Origin: Psychrobacter sp. 28M-43
GTDB lineage: Bacteria > Pseudomonadota > Gammaproteobacteria > Pseudomonadales > Moraxellaceae
Direction of reading: 5' to 3'
Length of the DNA stretch: 64,000 nucleotides
Assembly: GCF_014770435.1 (NCBI RefSeq)
Contig: NZ_CP061739.1
Coordinates: 124,001 to 188,000, forward strand
Made by a program: the position numbers and the translations under genes. Under the pieces are notes generated by a model, which saw only the letters and a program-made list of their open reading frames with translations, was not told the origin of the DNA and made no database searches. Shown here one piece after another: positions 9,580 through 18,970 of the stretch (the first letter of the stretch is position 1; every line of letters begins with the position of its first letter).

Positions 9580-9614
9580 AAGCTTGTATTGGCAACCGCT
9601 GATACAAGCTTTTT
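9580..9614 (+). terminator. Terminator-like hairpin after sucB
   Basis: AAGCTTGTAT (9580-9589) pairs with ATACAAGCTT (9602-9611) around a 12-nt loop, followed by a short T-run (TTT to 9613). The T-run is weak, so it may attenuate or process rather than fully stop transcription into lpd. Confidence 0.5.
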
Positions 9615-9834
9615 AACTTTGGTATAGATAATGATTTTTATTACTCAGCGATCACTTGATGCGCTGATAACTGTATTTAAATGAATTTAATAATGGTGAC
9701 TTGCTATCGATTATCGATGAGTGAGTCTATCTCACTGATATAGTGTATTAACTATTCAGTGTAGATAACGCTGATCTATCAGCAAGATAACAACCAGTTT
9801 AAATGACACATACAATTAAAAATAGGAACGTACT

Positions 9835-11289
9835 ATGAAAGACAATTATGATTTAGTCGTCATCGGCGGCGGTCCTGGTGGTTACGAAGCAGCTATTCGT
9901 GCAGGCCAGCTCGGTATGAGCGTTGCTTGTATCGAAAAGCGCGTTTATAAAGGCGAGCCAGCACTTGGTGGTACTTGCTTAAACGTTGGTTGTATCCCAT
10001 CAAAAGCCCTACTTGACAGCTCACATCGTTACGAAGCTACTAAGCATGACCTTGACGAGCACGGTATCAGTACTGGTGACGTTGCTATCAATATCGAAAA
10101 AATGATAGAGCGTAAAGAAGGTATTGTTAAGCAGTTGACTGGTGGTGTTGCAGCGTTGCTAAAAGGCAATGGTGTTGACTGGCTACAAGGCTGGGGTACT
10201 TTAGTTGACGGTAAAGGTGCTGACAAAAAAGTTAAATTTACTGCTCTAGAAGACGAAAGCGAAACGACGATTACTGCTAAGAATGTCATTCTTGCGGCAG
10301 GTTCTGTGCCTATCGAGATTCCTGTTGCCAAAACTGACGGTGACCGTATTGTTGATTCAACTGGCGCACTTGATTTTACCTCAGTACCTAAGCGTCTAGG
10401 CGTCATCGGTGCTGGTGTTATTGGTCTTGAGCTTGGTTCAGTATGGCGTCGTCTAGGTGCAGAAGTAGTGGTATATGAAGCACTTCCTAGCTTCTTAGCT
10501 GCTGCTGACAAAGACATCTCAAAAGAAGCCGGCAAAATGCTGAAGAAGCAAGGTCTTGATATCCGTGTCGATACCAAAGTAACCAATGCTGAAGTACAAG
10601 GTGACCAAGTTGTCGTCACTAGCGAAAGCAAAGGCGAATCGAGTGAGGAGAGCTTTGACAAGCTAATCGTTTGTGTTGGCCGCCGTGCTTATTCTGAAAA
10701 GCTGCTTGGCGATGACAGCGGTATCACGTTGACTGAACGTGGCCTTATCGATGTCAATGACCAGTGCAAAACCAATCTTGATGGCGTTTATGCTATCGGT
10801 GATTTGGTCCGTGGTCCTATGCTTGCGCATAAAGCGATGGAAGAAGGCATGATGGCTGTTGAGCGTATTCATGGCGAAAAACCTCAAGTTAACTATGACA
10901 CTATCATCAATGTCATTTATACTCACCCAGAAATCGCATGGGTAGGTTTGACTGAGCAAGAAGCTGAAGAAGCTGGCTATGAAGTTAAAACAGGTTCTTT
11001 TAACTTAGCTGCCAACGGACGTGCATTAGCGCAAAGTGAAGCGCAAGGTTCTGTGAAAGTAGTTGCTGATGCAAAAACAGATCGTTTATTAGGTATGCAT
11101 GCTATCTCTGCTGGTGCTGGTGATATCGTCCATCAAGGTATGATCGCGATGGAGTTTGTCTCTAGTATCGAAGACTTGCAGTTGATGACATTTGCTCATC
11201 CAACTATTTCAGAAGCAGTGCATGAAGCTGCTCTATCTGCAGATGGCCGTGCTATTCACGCTATCCAGCGCAAAAAGCGTAAGAAATAA
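9835..11289 (+). CDS. lpd: Dihydrolipoyl dehydrogenase (E3) Lpd
   Basis: FAD-dependent disulfide oxidoreductase that re-oxidises the lipoyl groups of 2-acid dehydrogenase complexes with NAD+. The 484 residues have the FAD-binding [12 protein letters not shown] near the N-terminus and the redox pair in [16 protein letters not shown]. An NAD-binding [17 protein letters not shown] lies in the middle. The C-terminal dimer interface carries the HAHPT-like active-site motif [13 protein letters not shown]. Its place between sucB and sucC points to service of the SucAB complex. A 261-nt gap precedes it; AGGAACG lies close to the start. Confidence 0.97.
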   Translation: MKDNYDLVVIGGGPGGYEAAIRAGQLGMSVACIEKRVYKGEPALGGTCLNVGCIPSKALLDSSHRYEATKHDLDEHGISTGDVAINIEKMIERKEGIVKQLTGGVAALLKGNGVDWLQGWGTLVDGKGADKKVKFTALEDESETTITAKNVILAAGSVPIEIPVAKTDGDRIVDSTGALDFTSVPKRLGVIGAGVIGLELGSVWRRLGAEVVVYEALPSFLAAADKDISKEAGKMLKKQGLDIRVDTKVTNAEVQGDQVVVTSESKGESSEESFDKLIVCVGRRAYSEKLLGDDSGITLTERGLIDVNDQCKTNLDGVYAIGDLVRGPMLAHKAMEEGMMAVERIHGEKPQVNYDTIINVIYTHPEIAWVGLTEQEAEEAGYEVKTGSFNLAANGRALAQSEAQGSVKVVADAKTDRLLGMHAISAGAGDIVHQGMIAMEFVSSIEDLQLMTFAHPTISEAVHEAALSADGRAIHAIQRKKRKK

Positions 11290-11324
11290 GTAGTTGCTCG
11301 TTTAGTTATTATCGATTTACAACC

Positions 11325-11361
11325 TGATTGGGGTATCGCTATTTTGGTGATGCCACAATCA
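11325..11361 (+). promoter_or_regulatory. Hairpin in the lpd-sucC gap
   Basis: TGATTGGGGTATCGC (11325-11339) pairs with GTGATGCCACAATCA (11347-11361) over 15 positions with two G-U wobbles and one mismatch; the loop is 7 nt. AGTGCG (11364-11369) and CGCACT (11398-11403) form a second weak stem just downstream. Wobble pairs fit an RNA rather than a DNA-binding element. Confidence 0.5.
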
Positions 11362-11447
11362 TGAGTGCGTCAGACGTATGATTAATATGTATATGTGCGC
11401 ACTTGATTTCACTTTTTATTAATTGTAAAAAATAAAGGATACAATCA

Positions 11448-12614
11448 ATGAATTTACATGAGTATCAAGCAAAAGAGCTATTAAAAAGCTACGGTTTGCC
11501 AATTCAAGAAGGCATCATCGCTCATAACGGCGAAGAGGCTGCTGCAGCTTTTGATAAAACCCCAACTGACATTGCGGTAATTAAAGCACAAGTACATGCT
11601 GGTGGTCGCGGTAAAGCTGGTGGTGTAAAACTGGTTAAAACTCGTGAAGAAGCTAAGCAAGTTGCTGAAGAGCTGATCGGTACTAACCTAGTAACGTTCC
11701 AAACTGATGCTGATGGTCAGCCAGTAAACTTCGTATTGGTTGCAGAAGATATGTATCCAGTACAAACTGAGCTATATCTTGGTGCAGTCGTTGATCGTGC
11801 AACTCGTCGTGTAACTTTCATGGCATCTACCGAAGGTGGCGTAGATATCGAAGAAGTAGCACACAGCACTCCAGAAAAAATCTTTAAAGTAAATGTTGAT
11901 CCTTTAGTTGGTTTAATGCCTTTCCAAGCGCGCGACGTTGCGTTTAAACTTGGTCTAGAAGGCAAGCAAATCAATCAATTCGTTAAATTGATGACTGGCG
12001 CTTATAAAGCATTTGTTGAAAACGACTTTGCCCTAATGGAAATTAACCCATTAGCTGTTCGTGAAAATGGCGAAATCGTTTGTGTAGATGGCAAAATCGG
12101 TATCGACTCAAACGCACTATATCGTCTGCCAAAAATCGCAGCGCTACAAGACAAGACTCAAGAAAATGAGCGCGAGCTTAAAGCCGCTGAATTTGACCTA
12201 AACTATGTTGCTCTAGAAGGTAACATCGGTTGTATGGTTAACGGTGCTGGTCTTGCAATGGCGACCATGGACATCATCAAATTGTATGGCGGCAAGCCTG
12301 CTAACTTCTTGGACGTTGGCGGCGGCGCAACTAAAGATCGCGTTGTTGAAGCGTTCAAAATCATCCTAGAAGACAGCAGTGTTGAAGGCGTTCTAATCAA
12401 CATCTTCGGCGGTATCGTACGTTGTGACATGATTGCAGAAGCTATTATCGCTGCTATCAAAGAAGTTGACGTACAAGTACCAGTTGTTGTTCGTTTAGAA
12501 GGTAACAACGCTGAGTTAGGCGCACAAATCCTAGAAGAGTCTGGTCTGAAACTGATTTCAGCTCAAGGTTTATCTGACGCGGCTCAAAAAATTGTCGATG
12601 CTGTTAAAGCGTAA
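11448..12614 (+). CDS. sucC: Succinyl-CoA synthetase (ADP-forming) beta subunit SucC
   Basis: Forms the nucleotide- and succinate-binding half of succinyl-CoA synthetase, which makes ATP (or GTP) from succinyl-CoA. The 388 residues have the canonical start [12 protein letters not shown] and the ATP-grasp motif [16 protein letters not shown]. Mg-binding [11 protein letters not shown] and the C-terminal ligase domain [13 protein letters not shown]...[11 protein letters not shown] follow. AAAGGA ahead of the ATG supports the start. It is followed by sucD after a gap with a large hairpin. Confidence 0.98.
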   Translation: MNLHEYQAKELLKSYGLPIQEGIIAHNGEEAAAAFDKTPTDIAVIKAQVHAGGRGKAGGVKLVKTREEAKQVAEELIGTNLVTFQTDADGQPVNFVLVAEDMYPVQTELYLGAVVDRATRRVTFMASTEGGVDIEEVAHSTPEKIFKVNVDPLVGLMPFQARDVAFKLGLEGKQINQFVKLMTGAYKAFVENDFALMEINPLAVRENGEIVCVDGKIGIDSNALYRLPKIAALQDKTQENERELKAAEFDLNYVALEGNIGCMVNGAGLAMATMDIIKLYGGKPANFLDVGGGATKDRVVEAFKIILEDSSVEGVLINIFGGIVRCDMIAEAIIAAIKEVDVQVPVVVRLEGNNAELGAQILEESGLKLISAQGLSDAAQKIVDAVKA

Positions 12615-12668
12615 GTCTTTAAATATAAGTGTTTAGAGATAAACGCTTAAGCATAGTAGTCAAATCGT

Positions 12669-12735
12669 AATAGTGGTTTTTATAATAGAGATTGGTTATC
12701 AATATTTGATAATAATAGTTATAAAGACCACTGTT
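12669..12735 (+). promoter_or_regulatory. Nested 17-bp hairpin between sucC and sucD
   Basis: Outer arms AATAGTGGTTTTTATAA (12669-12685) and TTATAAAGACCACTGTT (12719-12735) pair at all 17 positions, two of them G-U wobbles. Within the loop TTATCAA (12696-12702) and TTGATAA (12706-12712) form a perfect inner stem around TAT. The wobble pairs and nesting point to a folded RNA upstream of the sucD ribosome-binding site. Confidence 0.65.
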
Positions 12736-12764
12736 ACAAGACAACCGAATACAAGGAAAATATA

Positions 12765-13640
12765 ATGAGTGTATTAATCGATAAAGATACCAAAGTATTG
12801 GTACAAGGTTTTACTGGTAAAAATGGTACGTTCCATTCTGAACAAGCCATCGAATATGGTACAAAAGTAGTTGGTGGTGTAACGCCAGGTAAAGGCGGTC
12901 AAACGCATCTAGGTCTACCAGTATTCAACACCATGGCGGAAGCCATGGAAGCGACTCAAGCTGACGCTTCTGTTATCTACGTACCAGCACCATTCGTACT
13001 AGACTCTATCGTTGAAGCAATCGATGCTGGCGTTAAGTTGATCGTTGTGATCACTGAAGGCGTACCGACTATCGATATGCTAAAAGCAAAACGCTATCTT
13101 GAAGAAGCTGGCGACGTACGTTTGGTTGGTCCTAACTGCCCAGGCGTTATCACTCCAGGTCAGTGCAAAATCGGTATCATGCCAGGCCATATCCATCAGC
13201 CAGGTAAAGTAGGTATCATCTCACGCTCTGGTACGTTGACTTACGAAGCTGTAGCTCAAACTACTAAACTTGGTTTTGGTCAGTCAACTTGTATCGGTAT
13301 CGGTGGTGATCCTATCCCTGGTATGAACCAGATTGACGCATTGAAATTATTCGAAGCTGATCCACAAACTGAAGCTATCATCCTAATCGGTGAGATTGGT
13401 GGTACTGCTGAAGAAGAAGCTGCTGCTTATATCAAAGACCATGTAACTAAGCCAGTTGTTGGTTATATCGCTGGTGTTACTGCTCCAGAAGGCAAGCGTA
13501 TGGGCCATGCTGGCGCTATCATCTCTGGTGGTCAAGGTACTGCTGAAGAGAAATTCAAAGCGTTTGAAGATGCTGGTATCGCGTACACACGTGACCCATC
13601 TAAACTTGGTGATAAGCTAAAAGAAGTTACTGGTTGGTAA
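12765..13640 (+). CDS. sucD: Succinyl-CoA synthetase alpha subunit SucD
   Basis: Binds CoA and carries the phosphorylated His of succinyl-CoA synthetase. The 291 residues begin with the family's [29 protein letters not shown] N-terminus, here divided by me only for description. The Rossmann CoA-binding domain includes GVTPGKGG and VGPNCPGVI. The active-site His lies in [10 protein letters not shown] (His248). AAGGAAAA just upstream supports ATG 12765. Last gene of the TCA cluster; a strong terminator begins about 50 nt after the stop. Confidence 0.98.
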   Translation: MSVLIDKDTKVLVQGFTGKNGTFHSEQAIEYGTKVVGGVTPGKGGQTHLGLPVFNTMAEAMEATQADASVIYVPAPFVLDSIVEAIDAGVKLIVVITEGVPTIDMLKAKRYLEEAGDVRLVGPNCPGVITPGQCKIGIMPGHIHQPGKVGIISRSGTLTYEAVAQTTKLGFGQSTCIGIGGDPIPGMNQIDALKLFEADPQTEAIILIGEIGGTAEEEAAAYIKDHVTKPVVGYIAGVTAPEGKRMGHAGAIISGGQGTAEEKFKAFEDAGIAYTRDPSKLGDKLKEVTGW

Positions 13641-13690
13641 GATAGGCATTAGTCTACAGTTAAACTACTAAATCTACATTGAAATATGAT

Positions 13691-13721
13691 AAAGACACCC
13701 CTACAATGGGGTGTCTTTTTT
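13691..13721 (+). terminator. Terminator after sucD
   Basis: AAAGACACCCC (13691-13701) and GGGGTGTCTTT (13708-13718), loop TACAAT, followed by further T residues. It ends only 15 nt before the galE start codon, so galE transcription either starts inside it or reads through it. Confidence 0.9.
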
Positions 13722-13736
13722 ATGCCTGAAAATTTT

Positions 13737-14798
13737 ATGAAAAATAAGATACTAGTCACGGGTGGGGCAGGTTATATTGGTACGCATACCTGTATAGCAT
13801 TGCATGAAGCAGGCTATGATGTTGTTGTGTACGATAACTTATCCAATAGTAGCCTTGAAGCGATTAACCGTGTCTCTACGCTTATTGGAGAGACAATTGA
13901 GTTTGTCGAAGGGGATGTTCGAGATACTGAGTCACTTAAAAAAGTGTTTGCTGCATATCATTTTTTTGGTGTGATTCACTTTGCTGGGTTAAAAGCAGTT
14001 GGGGAGTCAGTAGCAAAGCCATTGCTGTATTATAATAATAATGTCAGCGGCACCATAACCTTATTAGAAGTTATGGCAGAATATAATGTGAAGAATTTAG
14101 TTTTTTCATCGTCTGCCACTGTCTATGGTGATCCTGAATCCTTACCTATCGATGAGAGCTCAAAGCGTTCTTGTACCAATCCTTATGGACAAAGTAAGCT
14201 TGCTGTCGAATACATATTAGAAGACTTAGCTGTGTCTGATGGCAGCTGGAACCTGATTGCTCTTAGATACTTTAATCCAGTAGGCGCGCATCCATCAGGA
14301 CAGATTGGCGAAGACCCTAATGACATTCCTAACAACTTGATGCCTTATATTTCTCAAGTAGCCGTCGGCAAACTTGAAAAGCTCAGTATCTTTGGTAATG
14401 ACTATCCTACTGTCGATGGAACAGGTGTCCGTGACTTTATTCATGTTACTGATTTGGCTCAAGGTCATGTGGCTGCATTAAATTATCTAGATAAACAAAC
14501 CAGACCAAACGAAAGTGGTACGACACAACAATATTCAATAGGCTTTTTACCTATTAACTTAGGAACTGGTAAAGGTACTTCTGTCTTGGAATTGGTATCT
14601 GCATTTTCTGATGTATCTGGAAAGGTTATTGCTTATCAGTTTACAGATCGTCGAGCAGGTGATATCGCGAGTTGTTATGCCAGTGCCGATAAAGCGAAAA
14701 CGTTGTTAGGGTGGCAAGCTGAATTATCGATTACTAATATGTGTCAAGATACATGGCGTTGGCAGAGCATGAACCCGAATGGCTACGATGTCTCTTAA
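13737..14798 (+). CDS. galE: UDP-glucose 4-epimerase GalE
   Basis: Short-chain dehydrogenase-type epimerase interconverting UDP-glucose and UDP-galactose (some relatives also act on the N-acetyl forms). NAD-binding TGGAGYIG is at the N-terminus, and SSSATVYG and the catalytic NPYGQSK (Tyr-x-x-x-Lys) lie in the middle. The start is set at ATG 13737, giving MKNKILVTGG and 353 residues. ATG 13722 is an alternative, while an in-frame start at 13686 lies upstream of the terminator and would translate through it. First of a run with galU, pgi and a ugd-like gene, probably for surface polysaccharide precursors. Confidence 0.92.
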   Translation: MKNKILVTGGAGYIGTHTCIALHEAGYDVVVYDNLSNSSLEAINRVSTLIGETIEFVEGDVRDTESLKKVFAAYHFFGVIHFAGLKAVGESVAKPLLYYNNNVSGTITLLEVMAEYNVKNLVFSSSATVYGDPESLPIDESSKRSCTNPYGQSKLAVEYILEDLAVSDGSWNLIALRYFNPVGAHPSGQIGEDPNDIPNNLMPYISQVAVGKLEKLSIFGNDYPTVDGTGVRDFIHVTDLAQGHVAALNYLDKQTRPNESGTTQQYSIGFLPINLGTGKGTSVLELVSAFSDVSGKVIAYQFTDRRAGDIASCYASADKAKTLLGWQAELSITNMCQDTWRWQSMNPNGYDVS

Positions 14799-14878
14799 GT
14801 CGTATGGTGTTACAGCTGCCTAATAATGCGTTATGATTGACTCATTCCTACCCACCTTCTTAATATAGCTAACATACT

Positions 14879-15763
14879 ATGAAAAAAATCACTCACGCCG
14901 TTATTCCTGTCGCAGGCTTTGGTACTCGTATGTTGCCATTGTCGAAATCTGTACCAAAAGAGTTGTTACCGCTTGGCAATCGTCCTGCCATCCATTACGT
15001 GGTCGAAGAGGCCATCGCTGCGGGTATCAAGCATATTGTCTTGGTCAGTCATGCGCAAAAGAGCGCGATTGAAAATTATTTTGATATCAATGCGGAATTG
15101 GACAATCAATTACGTCATAAAGGTAAAGATGAGCTAGCTGATAACTTAAATTGGTTGCCAGCGGATGTGACGGTATCGATGATACGCCAAGGTAAGGCGT
15201 TAGGTTTGGGACATGCAGTACTGACAGCGCGACCAATCATTGGTGAGCATGACTTTGCCGTATTGTTACCTGATGTCGTACTTGATCCATTCAGCACTAA
15301 TATGTCTGCTGATAATTTGGCCTTTATGCTAGATGCCTTTGCTACAGATGGTCATTCACAGATATTGGTCGATCAAGTAGCGGATGAAGACGTACATAAG
15401 TATGGTATCGCTCGACTAGATGAAAAGTTCAGTGATACTAATGATATTAATGAAGAAATAAATATTAATGCTAGCTTTAAAGTGGTTGGTTTTGTAGAGA
15501 AGCCCAATTTAGATGATGCTCCTTCCAATCTGGCTGTGGTAGGGCGCTATGTATTTAGCAACCATATCTTTGATTACTTAACCAATACTAAAGCTTCAGT
15601 TGGCGGTGAGATTCAACTGACAGATGCGATTGACGCGCTCATTAGTGAATATGGTGTCCATGTCACAACTATGCGCGGCAATAGCTATGATGCAGGCGAT
15701 ATGCGCTCTTATATGCAGGCATTCATTTACTTTGCCGAGCAGCAATTAGCAGATGATGAATAG
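14879..15763 (+). CDS. galU: UTP-glucose-1-phosphate uridylyltransferase GalU
   Basis: Makes UDP-glucose from UTP and glucose 1-phosphate. The 294 residues carry the nucleotidyltransferase signature near the N-terminus (AGFGTRMLPLSKSVPKELLP) and the metal-binding Asp in VLLPDVVLD. The second substrate motif VVGFVEKPNLDDAPSNL and a C-terminal sugar-binding segment with GNSYDAGDM follow. The 80-nt gap from galE and 3-nt gap to pgi indicate one transcript. Supplies the substrate of GalE and links hexose phosphates to polysaccharide synthesis. Confidence 0.96.
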   Translation: MKKITHAVIPVAGFGTRMLPLSKSVPKELLPLGNRPAIHYVVEEAIAAGIKHIVLVSHAQKSAIENYFDINAELDNQLRHKGKDELADNLNWLPADVTVSMIRQGKALGLGHAVLTARPIIGEHDFAVLLPDVVLDPFSTNMSADNLAFMLDAFATDGHSQILVDQVADEDVHKYGIARLDEKFSDTNDINEEININASFKVVGFVEKPNLDDAPSNLAVVGRYVFSNHIFDYLTNTKASVGGEIQLTDAIDALISEYGVHVTTMRGNSYDAGDMRSYMQAFIYFAEQQLADDE

Positions 15764-15766
15764 CTG

Positions 15767-17446
15767 ATGAAAGAGATAAAGGGCGACAAGGCATATAGCA
15801 GTGCTCGACATTCTAAATACTGGCAGCAACTAGAAACGCTTGCAAAGCATCCGTGGTCGCTTGCACAGTTATTTGCGCAAGATGATAAGCGTACCAAGCA
15901 TTTTAGCGTGCAGGCTGGTGCGCTGTATATGGATTTTAGTAAGCAGCGTATCGATCAGACAGTATTGTCTAACTTGCTAAGTTTGGCCGATAGTTGTGAG
16001 CTGGATGCTCGTATTGATTCATTACTACAAGGTGCAATGGTAAATACCAGCGAGCAGCGTGCTGCGTTGCATACGGCGCTACGTTTGCCAGCGACAGCGA
16101 CATTACAAGTCGATGGACAAAATATCGTCACTGATGTACATCATAGTTTGTCACAAGTGGCACGCCTCTCAGAGCGCGTGCGCAATGGCACGTGGCGCGG
16201 GTTTTCGGGCAAGGCAATTACAGATGTCGTCAATATTGGGGTTGGTGGCTCTGATCTTGGCCCACTCATGGCAACTACGGCGCTTGATGAATGGGCAGAT
16301 ACCAGTATTGAGGTGCATTTTGTCTCCAATATGGACGGTACGCAGCTTGATAATCTACTCAAGCATTTAAATCCTGAAACCACACTATTTATTATCTCTT
16401 CCAAATCCTTTGGTACGGTTGACACTTTATCAAATGCTAAAACGGCGCTATCTTGGCTACTTGCAACGGCAAAACTTCGCGCCGGTACAGAAGATAGTGT
16501 GTTGCGTCGACACTTTATCGGCATCTCAGCCAATAGTGAAAAAATGAGTGCTTGGGGAATTCATCCTGAGCATCAGTTACAGCTTTGGGAATGGGTAGGC
16601 GGGCGCTTTTCTTTATGGTCGGCTATAGGACTTGCCATTGCTATTCGTATCGGTATGAATGGCTTTAAAGCTTTATTAAGCGGTGCCCATAGTATGGATG
16701 AGCATTTTGCACAGGCGGGCTTTGCTGATAACTTACCAGTGCTGCTAGGCTTGTTAGCTGTTTGGAACAGTACTTTTTTACAAGTAAATGCGCATACCGT
16801 ATTACCTTATGATGGCAGGCTAGGCTATCTACCCAGCTATCTTACCCAGCTAGAGATGGAGAGTAATGGTAAGTCTGTTACTCGAAATGGGGATCATATT
16901 GATTATGATACGTGTCCAATTCTATGGGGTGAAATTGGCTCAAATGCGCAGCATGCATTCTATCAGCTGCTACACCAAGGCACGCAGCAGGTTTCCTGTG
17001 ACTTTATCGCTTGTGTACGTCGCTACGGTGATGAGGCGCGAAACTCCTCATTGCAACAACAGCACGAATTGTCTTTAGCAAATTGTTTGGCGCAAAGTCG
17101 AGTATTGGCATTTGGCAATGCTGCTGTAACAGATCTGGTCGATCCACAGACAGTTTCTGAAGCAGACAAATATAAGTATTACCGTGGTAACCAACCGTCA
17201 ACCACATTACTGATTGATGAGCTGACGCCGCATAGTTTAGGCGCATTGATAGCGCTCTACGAACATAAGGTCTATGTCATGGCCAGCATTTGGGATATCA
17301 ATCCGTTTGATCAATGGGGCGTCGAGATGGGCAAGCAAATGGCAGATTCCGTACACCATGCCATGCAGCACGTGCAGGAAGACTCTCAAGGTCTCTTTGA
17401 TACGTCTACTGACCAATTACTACAGCGTATCAAACAGCTGTCTTAG
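15767..17446 (+). CDS. pgi: Glucose-6-phosphate isomerase Pgi
   Basis: Interconverts glucose 6-phosphate and fructose 6-phosphate. The 559 residues match the bacterial family. The phosphate-binding VNIGVGGSDLGP, IISSKSFGTVDT, the GGRFSLWSAIGL signature and the C-terminal DINPFDQWGVEMGK with the catalytic Lys are all visible. It begins three bases after the galU stop, so the two are translationally linked. In Acinetobacter capsule loci gpi sits in the same neighbourhood as galU, ugd, gne1 and pgm, which supports a role in polysaccharide precursor supply. Confidence 0.96.
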   Translation: MKEIKGDKAYSSARHSKYWQQLETLAKHPWSLAQLFAQDDKRTKHFSVQAGALYMDFSKQRIDQTVLSNLLSLADSCELDARIDSLLQGAMVNTSEQRAALHTALRLPATATLQVDGQNIVTDVHHSLSQVARLSERVRNGTWRGFSGKAITDVVNIGVGGSDLGPLMATTALDEWADTSIEVHFVSNMDGTQLDNLLKHLNPETTLFIISSKSFGTVDTLSNAKTALSWLLATAKLRAGTEDSVLRRHFIGISANSEKMSAWGIHPEHQLQLWEWVGGRFSLWSAIGLAIAIRIGMNGFKALLSGAHSMDEHFAQAGFADNLPVLLGLLAVWNSTFLQVNAHTVLPYDGRLGYLPSYLTQLEMESNGKSVTRNGDHIDYDTCPILWGEIGSNAQHAFYQLLHQGTQQVSCDFIACVRRYGDEARNSSLQQQHELSLANCLAQSRVLAFGNAAVTDLVDPQTVSEADKYKYYRGNQPSTTLLIDELTPHSLGALIALYEHKVYVMASIWDINPFDQWGVEMGKQMADSVHHAMQHVQEDSQGLFDTSTDQLLQRIKQLS

Positions 17447-17482
17447 TAGTATTGATACGTCAATAATATAGGAAAGACGCTC

Positions 17483-18868
17483 ATGGGGACGGCTTTATAT
17501 GGTAGCTATATGAATAAAAACAATAATAAATCTGAACCAAACCAATTAACTGATTCTACAGTTTGTGTGCTTATTGGTCACAGCATAGAGGCGATTACCA
17601 GTGCAGTGGTGCTAGCAAGTTTAGGTCAGTGTGTGCATCTTTATGCAGACAAGGCGCTACTGACGCAGCAGATACAACAGTATGGTTTTGAGCATCATCT
17701 GCAAGCTCTATGGCAAATGTATGAGCAGCAGCAAGTCATTATCAGTAAGGAATTACCAACTAGTGCTGACATGCTAATAAGAGGCTATGAAGCAGCTGGT
17801 CATAATGAAACTGATGTTCAAAGTCCGGTGACGCTTTACTGGTTGTTTTTAGACAGTATTAAGCCTGTATGGACAGAAGAGAGTTGGATTACCGCTTTTA
17901 ATCAAAGCCATCAGCAAGCACTACCTGTGATTATAAGCGGCATTGAGCAATTAGGCCATGTAGCCGATTTGGCTCAGCGCCTACAACGTGCTTGGGTGTA
18001 TTACGTGCCATTTGTATTCTTGCAAGATGGCGATGCGTATAGCTCGATGCTGAATCCTTCGTTATGGCTACTGGGTGAAAAAACAGCAAGTAGCAGCCAA
18101 CACTTGAATGTGTTGAAACCTTTAATACAGCATGCACGCGCTACTCATCATGCTGATATTGCAACGATAGAGTTTGCTCGCAGTAGTATCATGGCTATGC
18201 TAGCGACTAGAGTGAGCTTTATGAATGAGATGTCACGTTTGGCTGATAGTCAAAATGTTGATATTAGTCAAGTCAGTCGCATCATGGGATTGGATGAGCG
18301 GGTAGGCAGTAGTTATCTAAAAGCAGGGTGGGGATTCGGTGGTAATACTTTGCCCACTGAGCTGGCTAAATTGCAACAATCAAGCTTCACACACAGTTTA
18401 GATATGCCTTTATTACAATCTATTATGCATATTAATGAAGATCAAAAAGAGCTGATATTCCGTAAATTCTGGCAATATTTCGATGGTTTTATCGATAATA
18501 AAACAGTCATGATTTGGGGCGGTAGTTATAAGTCAGGTTCAGGACGTACCGCTGGTTCAGCTATCCATCCGTTGTTAGCATTACTGTGGTCTTATAATAT
18601 TCGCACACTGGTTTATAGCGATAAGGCACAGCATGAACTTGCCGAGCTCTATCAACAACAACCTTTGCTTGAGCTTATTACTAGTCCCTATCAACAGCTT
18701 TGCGATACCCATGCTATTTTCATCGTTAGTTGGTCACCACGAGATCAATTGGATATTGGCAAAATCAATCAACAAGCCATGCCAGTATTTGATGCGCAAA
18801 ATGCCCTGACACGCTCGCAAATTAATAGCTTAGTAGGTGACTATATGGGTATTGGTCGAACTAAATAG
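17483..18868 (+). CDS. Degenerate UDP-glucose/GDP-mannose dehydrogenase-like protein
   Basis: The overall plan of UDP-sugar 6-dehydrogenases is visible in 461 residues. There is an N-terminal Rossmann-like stretch (VLIGHSIEAITSAVVLASLG), the linker helix ending in ATRVSFMNEMSRLA, the GLDERVGSSYLKAGWGFGG segment and a C-terminal Rossmann-like domain (GGSYKSGSGRTAGS). Key residues are missing. The family motif F-G-G-S-C-F-P-K-D reads F-G-G-N-T-L-P-T-E, so the nucleophilic Cys is Thr289 and the following Lys is Thr. The linker-helix Lys and Asn are Arg and Met, and the N-terminal GxGxxG is altered. Dehydrogenase activity is unlikely; a structural, regulatory or new role is possible. AGGAAAG six bases before ATG 17483 supports the start. 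It lies downstream of pgi in the same orientation. Confidence 0.75.
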   Translation: MGTALYGSYMNKNNNKSEPNQLTDSTVCVLIGHSIEAITSAVVLASLGQCVHLYADKALLTQQIQQYGFEHHLQALWQMYEQQQVIISKELPTSADMLIRGYEAAGHNETDVQSPVTLYWLFLDSIKPVWTEESWITAFNQSHQQALPVIISGIEQLGHVADLAQRLQRAWVYYVPFVFLQDGDAYSSMLNPSLWLLGEKTASSSQHLNVLKPLIQHARATHHADIATIEFARSSIMAMLATRVSFMNEMSRLADSQNVDISQVSRIMGLDERVGSSYLKAGWGFGGNTLPTELAKLQQSSFTHSLDMPLLQSIMHINEDQKELIFRKFWQYFDGFIDNKTVMIWGGSYKSGSGRTAGSAIHPLLALLWSYNIRTLVYSDKAQHELAELYQQQPLLELITSPYQQLCDTHAIFIVSWSPRDQLDIGKINQQAMPVFDAQNALTRSQINSLVGDYMGIGRTK

Positions 18869-18894
18869 TTTGATTTAAGGTTTTCTGTGTATAG

Positions 18895-18931
18895 AAAAAA
18901 GGCTCGCTAATACTCATTAGCGAGCCTTTTT
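18895..18931. terminator. Bidirectional terminator between ugd-like gene and manB
   Basis: GGCTCGCTAAT (18901-18911) and ATTAGCGAGCC (18916-18926), loop ACTC, flanked by A-run (18895-18900) and T-run (18927-18931). Serves both convergent genes. Confidence 0.93.
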
Positions 18932-18970
18932 CGACTGACAATCAGAATGATTTTTACTGGGTCAATGACT

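Noticed and set aside
10029..10661. 210-codon frame on the minus strand
   Set aside because: Lies wholly inside lpd in the opposite direction; Ser/Thr/Pro-rich composition is typical of an antisense shadow.
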